64,000 nucleotides of DNA from Paramecium octaurelia (GCA_905182995.1 CAJJDP010000046.1:487976-551975), one strand, 5' to 3'; shown: positions 47,136 to 60,892, counted from the stretch's first letter. Notes: generated by a model not told the origin, from the letters alone. A program made the numbers and translations.

Positions 47136-50100
47136 ATGCCTAAATTTCAGCCACTTATTCTAAAAAGAAACAAGGTTACTATAACTTGAAAGCCTTGGCT
47201 ACATGAAGAAACTTAATTAAAGGAAAAATTTAGGATTTGAATAGTTTGTATTAGACAATTTTATGGTTCCCAAGATAGAATATGTTCAACCAGAATAATT
47301 GTAAAGAGTTTTAATTGCAAGAATGCTGTTAGATCTTAATGAAATTACAAATACTCTTATGAATGGAAAAAGCATTGATAAAATGAAAAAGTATAAGCTA
47401 TTTTATTAAAAATATCAAATTTCGAATTCAGTTATGGAATTGTGGTTAAAATGGGCTATCTTAAAAAATAAATAGCTTAAATAAAAATCGATGAAGAATC
47501 AGTTATATTATTTTGAATAAATAATCCTTCCTGAGCTTTAACATTTTAAAAATACTTTAATAAGACTGAAATTTTTAATATTTTAGGCTTACTAAACATA
47601 TTTAATGGGAGAAGAATAATAGTCTATCCATTTTTTAATGAATATTAAACACGAATATTATACTATGTATAATCTTAAATCATTTGTAACTGAGATGCAT
47701 TTGTTAAATAGTTAAGAAAATATTGTATATTTGTCTCCAAAATTGATAGATTCTGTTAAAGCATGTGCAAATATGCCTAAAGAGGATTTCTTTTAATTTC
47801 TTTATTTTGAGATTAAATTACTATACCCAATCAGTAGAGGAATAGCTCCAAGTTTAGCTGAGAACTTATTTAATGAGATTTAGATATTACTTTAAATTTC
47901 TTAACAATTTTATAAGAAACCCTAATAATCAGTTGATTAGTAATTAGTTAAAAAATACGAGTAAGTGTTAGAGATGTTGGATAAATATTATGACAAATTA
48001 GGGAAGGCATTATTCAAAAGAAAAATTTTTAGATTCGATTCAAAGCCTAGTCATAAAATAACAAGATCATTGATTAGTTTTTTATCTTCAGAAGAAAATC
48101 TGAAACAATCATCAACATTCAAAAGGGACACCCATTATGAATCAATATCCAGTCTATATAATGCCTAATAAATCTAACAAATTTAATTAGATTTAACTAA
48201 GCAATCTGAGAGGGCAGCTAAATCGACTTTTCACAGCAGACAAGCTTCTGTAAGTAGACCACCTAGTTAGTTTTAACCTGAATCTATATTTAGTAAGGAG
48301 ATGTGGTAGGAAGTTGATAATTATAAGATTAAATCTTTCTAAAAGCGAAAGCCATTACATTAAAAGCCTTCAGTTGGTAAGATTTATAAGAATATTATTA
48401 CATCTGTTCCGCTTACAAAGAGACACAGTAGGTAAGAGGAGTTTTCTCCTATTAAGAAATAAGAAATCATCTAAGAAGTATTAGATAGCAAATTAACATC
48501 CAAAGAACCAACAAAATTTATGTCTTAAGCTTTAATTACTCCAAAGCCAAAAATTAGCATTATGAGTTTAGTCGTTCTCTTTAATTTAAGATATTTTCAT
48601 TTAGAATCACCAGGAGGTAAAAAATTACCTAAATTAATTACCAAACACTTTCTAAAAATATTAACTTATGTTGACGATCCACCTTATTCAATTGTGAGTG
48701 ATAGATAACTATAAATGAAAGACCTAATTAAGAAAACAAAAAGAAGATCGAAATTTACAAGACAAAATTCATTTGCTATTAAACCAAGATTAGGGTTAAA
48801 ATCCTAGTTTATTTAGCTTAAAGCAAATTTTAGTGAAAAAGTTAGAATTAATATCAATAAAATTAAATCCTTGATAAGGATGGGAGTATTTAGAAAAAAG
48901 CGGTAATAAGAGAAATAATAAACTATTCTTGGTCCAGTATAATCAAAGCCCTAATCTATTACAAATTTCTTAGATTTCAATAGATTTAAAACAGCTCCTG
49001 ACATGGCTAGTAACCCTATTGAAAAGTAAGCCAATGCTCAAAGTTAACCAACTCCAAGAGAAGATTTTGATGAAAAAAAAGAATCTATGAAAGATGTAAT
49101 TAAGGGAAAAGGATTTGGTTTTTTTAAAGCTATATGTTTGGCTAAAAGATTAAGTCTTATAAATTATAATACAGAAGATATCACTTACCTCTAAGAAAAG
49201 TATGGAACTTTATAATAAGTTAAATAATAGCACTTATATTATCCAACTTTAAAATATAAAATTCTTTTTTAGAATAAAATATAAATTTGGAAAATAAAAT
49301 ATAAGGATTTAACAGCAGATAAAAATTTTATTGTTTTGTATGCATCTTAAGAAGGAAATTCGTATAATTTTTATCGCTTTGATCTTCCGGTTGTTTCAAA
49401 AGGAAGAGAAAAAAATGGAGCCACTATCTGGCCTACAGTTGCTGAGGCATTAAGAGAGTTAGACAAATTTAAATAATATTCTTAAATATTTAATTTTGAC
49501 CTTTCAAACAATATAAAAAAAGATAAGCATTCATTTATATCAGGACTAACCTAGAGAGCAAAAGTTAAAATTACTGCTGAGGATATAAATAGTTGTGCCT
49601 ACGTACAAAGTTATCTTTGTTAATTTCATTAATCTTAGATAAGCAAGATAAAGAAGATTTGTGGTTATGCATATGAAATTTTACCAAATATAAATTACAC
49701 AACAGTCAAATACATAAATATGAATTTGATTAACAAGATTATCTCATATGAATATCATATTAAAAGAATTGAAAAAATTCATTTCCATAACAAATAATTA
49801 AATATTATTGATAATATCACAGATAAGGAATTACAGGAGTACTTAGTAAATAAATAGAGAATAAAAAATAGCATTCTGTTGTTTAGGTTTATTTGTACGT
49901 CTAGATAGTTTATGATAGATGGAGGACCATCAGTGAATCTTAAAGGTTTTTCTTAAAAGATTTTTTCAACAGTTATTAGATTATCCAAAGACATGTATAA
50001 ATCTGATTTTAAGAAATGCTTTTAGAAATTTGTATTGCTAACACTAGAAATAGAAATATCGAGAGATTTAAAATATCATTTAAATGACATACTTAGTCCT

Positions 50101-52995
50101 GAGGGGAAAAAAAACAACTCACTCAATATTCCTCAAGTTTTTGGATAGCAAATAAATAAATAATATTTTGAGTTAAAAGTTTCTTCTACTTTGTTTAATA
50201 AAGAAAAAGCTGTTGATAATATTAAAAGCAACTTACTTATTGAACCTTATTCACTATAAGTTTCAGTATATCATTAATTAATAGAATACCTTGAGAAAGA
50301 TCCACAATAATTATAAAACATTAGATTTGAGTCATTAATCTATAATTTACTCTTTTAATCAGATTATTCAATTACTTAAAAAGAATTATTGAGTCTATTT
50401 TTGTTTACTTACTTTGACATTGACTTAATTTAAAATAAAATTATTTTGAAAAATGATAATCAGTTGAAAACTAAAAAAATGTCCTTAAAATTAATGTAAA
50501 AAGAAGAAAAAAGCATTTAATTATATGCTATTTCACCGATTGAATAATAGTTTGTTAAACACACTAAAATTATTAATGAGAAAGAATAAAATTTAGAATA
50601 ATTATTTAAAATTAGTATTGTAACCTAAATTTAACAGTATGATGATATATATCAAGGAAAATAAATAGTAGAAGAACCAGATTTCATGGCTAATAATTAA
50701 GAAATATTATAAGCTATTAATATTATAAAGTAAATTCCGCTTTACAGAATTTATGAAAAAGGAAGTCTTAAACAATTTTCAAAAATGAAACAACTATTAA
50801 ATTATAAAATAACTCAATTTTTAATCAAGGACAGCAAACCTCCTATATACATATAATAATCCCATTATGTGAATTGTCAATTACCTTCTGCAATAAAATT
50901 AAAGACTTTGATATTGAGTAAACATAAAGATCTTACAAACCATTTTAATTCAAATCATTACAGATTCTTCATTAACCGAAATTAATAATTTATTGTACAC
51001 ACATCTATTTATTACAGTTTTAATAAAAAATTAGATAATTTTAATTTTGATTAAAAAGGAAATGAAAGAATATATTATTTTGATGGTGAAATGCTTTATG
51101 TAAATTTATAATTAGAATTATTATCATCTAAAACTTCTTCATTCAAGATGATATTTTCTCATTAAGATTTGATTGAGTTATTCAAAATTAACATTGAATA
51201 ATATTAATCAATTTATTACTTTGATGATAAATTTATTTAGAAAATGACTATGATTATTTTGAACAATACTTATACAGAAAGAAAATTTAGATATTAATTA
51301 CCAACTTTTCTTCATAGATACTTTTTATCAAAAAAAACTAGACAAACCTTTATTGAATATCAAAGAAGCATCTCTATAAGTGGCGATTCGCCTAAGTCTC
51401 CAAAAGGAAATATCATTTAAATTAATAATTTGAATTTATTGGAAAGACATAATAATTGTTAGTTTGTGAAGTTATTCTATGATTCAAAGGAATAGATTTC
51501 TAAGAATTATTGCGAAACATATTTAAAGGATGCAAGGGTTATTGGACATTTTATCAAAAAGTTTCATGTTGGTGTGAAAAATTCTTAATTATGTAATTTC
51601 AAGAGTGGACCAGTAGAATATGCTGTTGTTACAGTTTATAGTCATTTAATAATAGATGTTTGGATTATTCAAATATATGTTCCTAAAACAAGTAGATATC
51701 TACTTGGAACAATTAATTTTTTAGATTTGGCAAGCTTGGAAACTTAAGAAATGTTTTCAATTTTATTCGAGTAAACAAAAATGTAAAGGAAATCTGTTTA
51801 CCTTAGAAAATTTACAACTAATAAACTAATTATGAATAAATAATAAACTTTTATAAATCTACATAAATTTTTTGAGTTTACTAGAGAACTTAATAATAGT
51901 TTAAATAGAAGATTGATAATTCAGCAATTATTATAAAATAAAAGTAAGACTACTAACAAAGGGGATAAAATGAGAGTTGAGCTAAATGTTTGGACTTAAC
52001 TTATAAAATTATTGAAATTAAGCTTAAAAGATCCATTCAATATAAGGATTGAAAGTGAAGCATAAAATAAAAATTATTTAGAGAAAACCTTGATAGAATA
52101 ACTAGAATAAGATACTAATGCTACAGTGAATTCTTTTAAATAGATAGGAAAAAATTATATATAAAAGAAAAAGAATGAATCGATGGAAAACCAAGAACTT
52201 TTAAATCATTTTAAGAGTTTATCCAGTAATTACTAGGCATTGCTAAAGGATAAATAAGTCATAACCATAAAATCATAATTTTAAGATAGTTCTTAAATTT
52301 GCCTTGATTTTGGGTTTAAAGCTAATCTCAAAGAATTTATCCATAAAATGCAACTTAAGATTGATAAGATTGGACTTTACACCATTTAATTCTTTTTAGA
52401 TTATATGAGTTTGGACATAGGTAGAGATAATCCGTTTGTAGCTTTTGAATCTATTAATTATGCAAATTCATCCATGTTTAATCTTTCAATCAGAGTTTTA
52501 GGCTTTTAAAGTGAATCGCCAATATTTTATTGTCAAAAACAAATAAATTTAAGGGAAATTCTAAACTTGTTCATTGCAGATGGTTATTTTAAATATTAGA
52601 CTAATTACATGAATGCAAAATTATCCTTAAGTGATTTGAAATAAATATGTGAATATATTGGGTTTAAGATAAAATCATAAAACTTTTTGGGTCTTGCTAA
52701 TCAATAAAAATATATTAATAACAATCCCATATTTTTAGAAGAAACAAAATAAGAATAGGAAAACACAGACGGAATGACATTTATGGCTTACAAAAAGAAC
52801 ACATTAATTGTTTTACAACTTTTTTAGGAGCATCAAAAAGTTCATGTTAACTATTAATAAATTAAAGGGAAGATATCTTTAAGACAAACTAAGATGTATT
52901 TTACAGAGATAGATGAATAATGTCCTCATTTTAGTTTTTTTGTAAATAATGGATTATAGAAAAAAGCTTTATAAAGATTTATGTCTACTTTATGA
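47136..52995 (+). CDS. 1941-residue orphan protein
   Basis: A single frame with one 34-nt intron (47175-47208) after MPKFQPLILKRNK; spliced length is exactly 1942 codons. Rich in Lys, Asn, Gln, Ile and Phe, hydrophilic, without signal peptide or evident membrane segments. Local landmarks: a helical N-terminal third (LIARMLLDLNEITNTLMNGK; VLEMLDKYYDKLGKALFKR), a basic Ser/Thr-rich linker (SRPPSQFQPES), WKIKYKDLTADKNFIVLYA near residue 705 and GATIWPTVAEALRELDKF about 50 residues later, and a C-terminal part with FLDYMSLDIGRDNPFVAF. The beta-rich look of the middle (WKIKYKDL...NFIVLYAS) may indicate C2-like folds, but this is a guess. I recognise no family. Its 3' end is 32 bp from the cathepsin pseudogene. 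Confidence 0.8.
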
Positions 52996-53027
52996 TTATT
53001 ATGATTTAAATTTATGTAAATATTATC

Positions 53028-53835
53028 TCAAATTGCATTGACAGCCATTTAAGTAAGACCACAAGCATGTCCTGCTTTCAAGATCATAAAACCTTGTTCT
53101 CCCCAACTAGTTGTTCAAGAGTTCTTAATGATCCAATTACCTGAAGTATTATAACCTACAACCAGAACGGCATGATATATATTCTTGTTGAAATTATTGA
53201 AAATTCCTATTTTATAGTTACTCCAAATTGTGGCATCCACACAGACTGAAATAGGATATTTTTTTATTACGGTTCATAAACCTGACTTTGCAATGCTTTA
53301 AACTCCTGAATTTTTAATTTTTCCTGTTTTCCATCTACATTAATACACTCTAACCTGATAAGGATTCCTTAAGTTGCAATGTATTTGAGAGCTAAATCTG
53401 GATATCCTCCTTAGCATCCTTTGCTTTTAGTAGTTTCAAAATCAATTAAGGATTATTCAGATAATAGTAATGTAGTTCTTTTTTGATTTTCAAGAACTCT
53501 TTTGTGGCTTCCTCAGCTTATGGGTAAGATTTGATATATCTCTTTTCAAATTCTTAAATATCTATATTGACATCATCACAGGTTATATATTTTGGATGTA
53601 GCCAATTGCGGATAAAAGGAGCGTCAATCCTGGAACTAAGAATGTGTTTTACAGAAAAATAATTAAAGTCTTACAATTATTTATTCGTTCCTGCTCAAAC
53701 TATATCCATTCGACGATGAAATTAAATTAAGACTTGATGTTGTCCCAATGATTTAAATTTATTGCTGTTAAGATGTAAAAAATTGAGAAATATCTGTTTT
53801 TCTTCTATATATCGAGTACAGTTTTATTAGTTCAT
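53028..53835 (-). pseudogene. Cathepsin-like (peptidase C1) pseudogene
   Basis: Recognisable pieces of a papain-family cysteine protease in broken order of frames: a pro-region-like FEKRYIKSYPQAEEATKEF, LSEQSLIDFETTKSKGCQGG, YPDLALKYIATQGI, then after a frame change YQVRVYQCRWKTGK and GVQSIAKSGL, and finally KKYPISVCVDATIWSNY, the active-site His region HAVLVVGYN and WGEQGFMILKAG. In-frame TGA codons interrupt SGL-TVIKKYP and lie exactly where Trp of the NSWG motif belongs. The segment with the catalytic Cys (Q-GxCGSCWAFS) is absent between pro-region and LSEQ. So a deletion, at least one frameshift and two TGAs make it non-functional. Convergent with the orphan gene. Confidence 0.85.
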
Positions 53836-54539
53836 GTTCTCTTCAAGAAGACACAAAATTTGATTTGCCAAGTAAATTATATGGCCAAATTAATAACAAT
53901 ACCATTATTTATGTTTTATATAAATGTAAGCAAATATTAGGAGTTATTTACGAAATTTTCTTTACAATCATAGATTTATTGAAAATAATTATAATGAGAT
54001 CTACAAGGAAGAACTTTGACTTCTAATTCAATGATATATAATATAATCAATAAATAGAATTTCTATTAGATGTATTAATAGTATTTAAAGAAAATACTAT
54101 TAATCCTAAGGACTTTTTATTATTTAATTGGTGTATGAATACAGATTTACAATATCTAATGTAGTTTATAAATAAATATTGATTATTAATAAAATGATCA
54201 GATTGATTCATGCATCCACAAAAACAAAATGATTATAAATTAATTTTACAAATAATGTTATCATGTCTTCTTATTATACTTATTCCTAATCTTAATAAAT
54301 GCATGCTAAAATTTATTGTAAAATTGTTTTTTACTAAAAATATGATATCTTGTTCTGATCTCTTTAAACATAAATCTACAAAATTATTTCTATTTAATAA
54401 TGATCAAATTCTGTTCTCCTTGTTTATGAAATGCTATTTGAATTTTATATCTTTGATTATATACTAATTAATTATAATGGAAATATGAATTAGATTTCAA
54501 ATTTTATATATATTATAAGTTAAATAACTAACAAAAATT
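53836..54539. other. AT-rich intergenic region
   Basis: About 700 bases. An open frame at 54210-54467 has a hydrophobic, AT-driven composition with no features and is not taken as a gene. Nothing else seen. Confidence 0.5.
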
Positions 54540-57500
54540 ATGCTTGTTAGAAGTAGTTTATCTCCAAGAAGGAAATGCTTCACCCCTTCAATGTGGGAAG
54601 GCAGACAGTAATAAACTATAAGAAGAAGTCAAAATCGTTATTTGAAAACCGAAGATGTTGACCATCGGAATGTTCAATCTAGAAACGACGATTCAAAAAG
54701 AAAATCTGGAAGCATAGTCAATAATAAGAAAACTAAGTCAACGACTAATCATAAAACCTCGTTAAATAGTTCTTTTAATACAAAAAACCTAAAGATAATT
54801 TAGTTATCTACCAGAAAATCATCATTACAGAAGTATAACAAATTAATTTAAAATTTAGCAAATTACACCCTAATAGCACGACAAGTGAGCACCATGTTCA
54901 TCAATATTTCTCGCAGTCTCCCGCTAGAAGAATATTAAATTGTGAAAAGCTTATAAAGGCATAAAAATTTTAAGAGGCTTTAAAAGATTTGGAGGAGATT
55001 GATCAACCTCAAATAAATCCAGAATACATAAAGGAAATAGCTTACTTTAAGGGTTTAATTCATATGAATTGCCGGCAATATGATTAAGCAGTCAATTAGT
55101 TTTCAAGAGCAAGATAATCAGGGGATTTAAATGGAAATACTGTAATTTTATAAGCATTGTGTTTAAAAAAAATTGGGAACTACAGTGATGCAATAGTTGT
55201 TTTAAAGGAATTTTTATCTAAAAAATATTCAAAATTATAACCAACTTATTATGATGCATTAATACATAAAGGAAAATTATTAATGAAAATAAAAAAATAC
55301 TAGTTAGCTTTGCAAGATTTCTATTAGGCAAGTGTTCTAGAGAACGATTAAATTACATTTTAAGGTACATTAGGCAGAGCAGATTGCTTAAGATTGAGTG
55401 GTAAAATAGCTGAGGCATTGAATGTTTATGAAACAATTCCAGAGAATGAAATAATTTTAATGAGAAAAATATATTGCTACATTGAGTTATAGTCTTTAGA
55501 TAGAGCCATGGAAGCTATTAATTAAATTTTAATGAATGACCCCAATAGTTCAGAGGCACTCTTTATGAAGGGCTAAATTTACATAAATAAAGGCTAATTA
55601 AATGAAGCTATATTGAGCTTCGAATAATCAATTAAATAAAATAATAGTAGGAAAGCAGTAACAAAATCATTGTAGGAAATAGCCAAAATTAAAATTGATT
55701 AGAAGGATTTTTATTCTGCTTATTATACTTTATAAAGGGAAGATCATTTAGAGGTTGATAAAGAATCAATTACGAAGTTAAGACAATTCACAGAGGGAGT
55801 GATATTCTTAATGAAGAGAAAATATTAAGAAGGTGTAAATGTATTTACATAATTAATTAATAATTATTAATTGGGGGAGTTCATCAAGAAGATTATTTTT
55901 CTTTATAGAGCTTATGGTAATTTTATTGAATAATAATTTAGGTTTTATTTGTTTGAACAAATTCTAAAAAGCATTAAACGATTTGATTTATGTTCAAAAC
56001 TTCTAAGAATTAGATTAACCATCATTATATAATAAGATCATATGTGAAGGAATTGTAATGACTTAATCCAGCCAATTTGAAAAAGCATAATCACAATTTC
56101 AGAAAGCCTCCAAATTGTTTCCTGGTAAAATGGAGCCACATTTTTATAAGTCCTTGACTCTTATATAATTTATTAACAAACATATGCCAAAGGACAAAGA
56201 TAAATATATAAAAAATGCATTAAAACATTTGGATAAAGCAGTAACTTTGAATGATTAGAATTCTAACCTACTTTATCATCGAGGAATTTTACGATTTTAT
56301 TTTGGTTAAATAGATTTGGCTTTATCTGATTTAACAAAAGCAGTTGAGAAAAATGAAGATCGAGTCGCTAAGTATGTATATGCAAGAGGATTAGTAAGGG
56401 CCTGTTTGGACAATCCTCAATAAGCCTTAAATGATTTCACTATTGTCATCAATTGGGACTCAAAATTTGCTGAAGCTTATTTGAATAGAGCCAAAGTTTT
56501 TACATTGCTAGGGGATAGAACTGCTGCATTCAATGATTTGCAAACTTATATTTCTCTTAAACCCAAAGATCCTGATATCCATTTATGGGCAGGAAATTTA
56601 TTATTTTTAATTGGAGCTTACGAGCACGCAATCAAAACATATTCTCATTCTCCAGACATTCAAAATAATGTTTAGTTATTAAGATACAGAGCACTATGTT
56701 ACATTATTTAAAAAGAATTAAATTATGCTATGTCAGATTTAAATAGGATAATTGAATTGACTGGAGATAAGAAAAGTTATATTGATAAAGAATGCTTACT
56801 AGCCTTGAAAACATCTACTGTAGGCCCAGATGAATCCCAATCTATAATGATTCTTAAATTATAGCAAGGAACAAATAAATCAGTCAATTTTAGAATAGCA
56901 TCTTAAATGCTAAAGAAATTAATAGTTTTAGGATCAGATGGACATGTGTTTTTAACATCAGATCTAATATTTTATAGAGGAATTATGAAATTTTACTTAG
57001 GAAACTATAAAAAAGCTATGGATTTATGGACAAAATCATATGGGTTGAAATAATAAATAAAAGAATTTAGTTAATAGTCTAATAATTCATTAATTTCATA
57101 GTAAGAACAATAGGATAGGTTAATCAGTGAATTAGAAGAGTTGGAATTTGAGGATAGAACATATAATATGTACGAATACTATTATAATGTTGCTATTGCT
57201 ACAATATTAGTAAATATATATATATATATTTAAGAATAAATAAAAGAGAAAAGGAAAAGAATTATTAAATTAATTAGCTGATTAACTTTAGGAATCATTT
57301 GAAACTACAATTCGAGATTTTATTGCAGCATTAGACACAAATTAACCCAAAAGTGCAACCATTTTTCCCTTTTCCAATAGATTATGCTGCATTTTCCCAA
57401 CTTTTAAAATTGGGAACTTGGAAACCAGACTATCTTTCTGTTTACCTCGAATAACTCCTCCCTCTATGAATCCAGAATTTGATAATAAATTAATTGAAGG

Positions 57501-57894
57501 AATTCAAGTAATTCTAATTATTCGATTACAATAGTATAGTCTACAGAAGTGGACAACAAACCGGAAGCGCCATGGATTAGAAGAAATCCTGATGGAGTGA
57601 TATTCACAGAAAATGTTCAATAGGTTGAACTAGATTTAAGAAGTGAAAGCTAAAAATCATAAATTGATCATAATCAAGAAGAAGATAATGATGATGAAAA
57701 TTCAGAATAGTAGTTTTATTGATCCTATATCTAGACATTAAATTTCAATTAATGATGATAAAATCACTATAGAATAACGACATTAGGATGATTCAACAAC
57801 ATATCAGACTAATTATAAAAAGGATATTGAATTACTCAAATAATAACTGAGACTTGATAGGATTGTTGAGTAACGATTAGCAAAATTAAAATGA
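54540..57894 (+). CDS. TPR-repeat protein
   Basis: 1074 residues; introns at 54833-54858 (26), 55917-55941 (25), 57210-57234 (25), 57508-57539 (32) and 57713-57734 (22). Spliced length is exactly 1075 codons, and the last two introns extend it well past the TGA at 57720. The first 150 residues are basic and Ser/Thr-rich and begin MLVRSSLSPRRKCFTPSMW. Then follow about fifteen tetratricopeptide repeats, with typical A/G/A patterns such as SEALFMKGQIYINKGQLNEA, HFYKSLTLIQFI, KYVYARGLVRACLDNPQQA and AEAYLNRAKVF. After the repeats comes PFSNRLCCIFPTFKI and LPRITPPSMNPEFD, then an acidic Gln/Asn tail and a final coiled coil (ELLKQQLRLDRIVEQRLAKLK). Protein-protein scaffold, perhaps ciliary; the C-terminal block resembles other ciliate TPR proteins. 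Confidence 0.9.
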
Positions 57895-58700
57895 TTCTAT
57901 AATATATCATATATCAAATTATATGTCAAATTAATTCACCTTTTGCAACCATCCATCTCACAATATCAGTAGATATCTGTCTTTCAAAGCCCTAATTGAT
58001 CTAGAGTTTTAAATATTTTTACGTATTTAGATTTATGGTAAGATTAATGGTTAAATGAATAACAATAATCAAATATATATGATAATTTGCCATTTAACAT
58101 GAAAATTCTAACAATAAACAATTAGAAAATTATTCTTTAGTAATTATGTATAATAGTTCTCCTATCAAACTTGTATCATCATATGAAAAACTAATCATAA
58201 AAATAAAAAAGTTAAAATTCATAAGGGATTAGCTAGAGACATTTAAAGTATCAAATTATCATCACTTAAATTGTTGGATGTTAATAATAAATTGTGAATA
58301 GATATTATCATAGTTAATGATTTCAAATAACTAATTTTGATCTCTTTGATGAGATTTTGAGAAATAATCCCATTTTGCTCATAAATTAAAATTGTGTATT
58401 TACTAATGGAGAGGATTAATTATTACTAAAATAATGAATATATTGAGATTAATGAAAAAGTAAAATGAAAAGCTCTCTCGTTTAAAATTTAGTTAATAAA
58501 TCTCCTTTGACTAAATAAAGCGTTTTTGCTTTAAAGAGGGATCAATAATTAGCAAATTATTTGCATAATAAATTTTTGTATTAGATGTACGAGTCAATTA
58601 ATTATATCCAATCATGGTTCATAATGTTTTTTTGAAATAAGTTAATTCAAACAAGTGAAATATTTGGTTCTATTCATTGAATTTATAATTTACAAATAAA
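57895..58700. other. AT-rich intergenic region
   Basis: About 800 bases with no supported gene. Plus-strand fragments (for example LSSLKLLDVNNKL near 58260) look slightly protein-like but are interrupted by TGA. Confidence 0.45.
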
Positions 58701-59883
58701 ATGGGTCCATGCATTTCTCAACATCCAGTCTCAACAGAAATTGATAAACGAGGAAGTATGTGCTTTGAAGAAGGCTAACTTCAAGAAAAAGTTAAGCCTG
58801 AAGAAGTTTAAGCAGAAGCATTGCCATTATCATCCTATGATGAATAAAATGTGATTAAAATTTAATCAGGTTTTAGAGGAATGAAAGCAAGAAAGGAGGT
58901 AAATACAAATCAAATCTTTAGGCTGAGCAAGAAAAAGAGTAAATGGAAAATACAAAACCAAAAAATGAAAAAATCAAGCCTTATAATGGAACTGTAGAAT
59001 CCTGCAACGAATTTGTAAAGGAGAAGTTATTTTTGTATGGAGAATACAATTACAATATGAGATACGATGAAAAATTCTCAAAGTCTAGGTCCTTAACACC
59101 TTATGTAAAATTTAAGTTGATATCAGCTATTAGAAGATGGTTCAATTTATGAAGGATAATGGTTGAATGGTGTGAGGGAAGGCAGAGGTAAATTGATTTA
59201 TTCTGATGGTTCTATTTATGAAGGTTACTTTTTCGAAGACAATTAACATCTTCATGGGAGATTAATTATGGCATCTGGGGATTTTTATGTATGTAATGAT
59301 GTCTAGCACATAGTAAGGAGATTTTTAGAATGGCAATATTGAAGGCAATGGAATCTATAAATACGCTGATGGCACAAAATACGAAGGTGAGTTCAAAAAT
59401 AATAGACAAAATGGTTTTGGCAAAGAAACATGGCCTGATGGAACAAAGTACGAAGGAAGCTATGATAATGGAGTTAAATATGGAACAGGCCGATTTTAGT
59501 GGACAGATGGGTCGATTTATGAAGGCAGTATAGTAAATGATTAAATGGAAGGTATTAATCTATTTTCTTTCATTTTAGGATATGGAACCTTTACATGGGC
59601 AGATAAGAGGAGATATAATGGTAATTGGAAGAATAGTATGATGAACGGTCAAGGGGAATTATTTTATCCTGATGGTAGATATTACAAAGGTAATACCAGA
59701 TTGAATCTTTTAGGTTAATTTCAAAATGATCTTAGAAATGGAGATGGGACATTCTTTTATAGTGATGGAACAAGCTATTTTGGCGCATGGCAAAATGATA
59801 AATAACACGGGAAAGGAATAAGAAAATAGAAAGGCGGTTAGGATGAAGAGTAAGAATGGAATAATGGAACTAGAGTAATTTGA
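58701..59883 (+). CDS. IQ-motif MORN-repeat protein with acylation-type N-terminus
   Basis: 353 residues; five introns at 58899-58921 (23), 59105-59126 (22), 59289-59313 (25), 59552-59578 (27) and 59690-59713 (24). Starts MGPCISQHP, fitting an N-myristoylation site (Gly2, Ser6) with Cys4 as possible palmitoylation site. An IQ calmodulin-binding motif follows (IQSGFRGMKARKE, residues about 54-66). From about residue 130 come MORN repeats: YEGQWLNGVREGRGKLIY, YEGEFKNNRQNGFGKETW, YEGSYDNGVKYGTGRFQW, YNGNWKNSMMNGQGELFY and FGAWQNDKQHGKGI. Likely a membrane-anchored, Ca2+/calmodulin-responsive cortical scaffold. The last two introns are multiples of three without in-frame TGA. Confidence 0.92.
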
Positions 59884-59940
59884 AGAATCGAACAAAAATT
59901 ATTAATATTGTAATATTAATTTATAATATTTTATTAACGT

Positions 59941-60789
59941 ATGCAATTCACTCCCGACACTCGGAATGTGGGAGGGCGATAATTAATATTATCCTAATTA
60001 TGGGGTCATAGATTATGCCTTTAATAGATTAAAGAAAGGCATTTAAATACAGAGATTAAAACTTCATTTATAAAGAAGAATGAAAATTCAAAACTTCCAA
60101 TCTCTGCGAGAATAAATGATTTCAATATGGCAATTCACAGAAAAAAATTATAAAACATCAAGGATTGTTTAACAGATAGAAGTACTAAAGAGCCTTCGTA
60201 TTTTTTCAGAAGATTGCCTTCTCCTTAAAGTCTAAATTCAAATTCAATTTTTAATAAATTAACTATGATCAAATCAAAATCAACATAAGATAAACTATAA
60301 ACTGGGAAGATAATGCCTCCTCCAAAAATAAATATTGATAATTTTATACCTTAAAATACCAAAACCTAAATTAGTTGGATTAATTTCATTAATAGTTTAC
60401 ATGGTCCTCAATATCCACTTAAAAGGTGGATCAAATAGTTGGCCATTGAAAATAGGATATTTGATGAAAATGATTTTGCAATTTTAATCAGAATTTTAGT
60501 AAAAGCTTATTAAATAAAATAAACAACTTTAGTGAGTTTAGTGGCAGAAATTATAGAAGAATTTGAAAAGTGAAACATTTGTGAAAGCAGTTCAAATGAA
60601 TCTATTACTACAAAATACAATATTGATGACTAAAATAAAGTATAAAATATCTAAATGAATGCATTATTTATTCTTCTAGCTTCATTGTCTATTTAGAAAT
60701 TTACTTATTTTGTTATCATAGTACAATATTTTCAACTAAATCAGTATGGAAGTATCATATATTTGATCTAAACAAAAAAATATAAATGA
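59941..60789 (+). CDS. Basic, Ser-rich protein, unknown
   Basis: Starts MQFTPDTRNVGGRQ; the frame stays open to a TGA at 60571. If a 21-nt GT-AG segment (60570-60590) is an intron, the protein extends to 60789 (275 residues) and gains a hydrophobic stretch (NALFILLASLSI...TYFVIIVQYF); otherwise it is 210 residues and ends IIEEFEK. Visible: FNMAIHRKKLQNIKDCLTDR, PPPKINIDNFIP and SWINFINSLHGPQYPLKRWI, the last part helical. The FTP...GRQ start resembles that of the TPR protein at 54540. No family recognised. 57 bp downstream of the IQ/MORN gene. Confidence 0.6.
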
Positions 60790-60892
60790 ATATTTATTTT
60801 AATTTTTAAAATTGAGGCAGTTCAAAATCAAGTTATTTTAGTATATCAAATACTTTAACAACAAAAAAATATTTGATAGAGATAAACATATC

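Noticed and set aside
54210-54467. Plus-strand 85-codon open frame
   Set aside because: AT-driven hydrophobic composition, no splice partners, no features.
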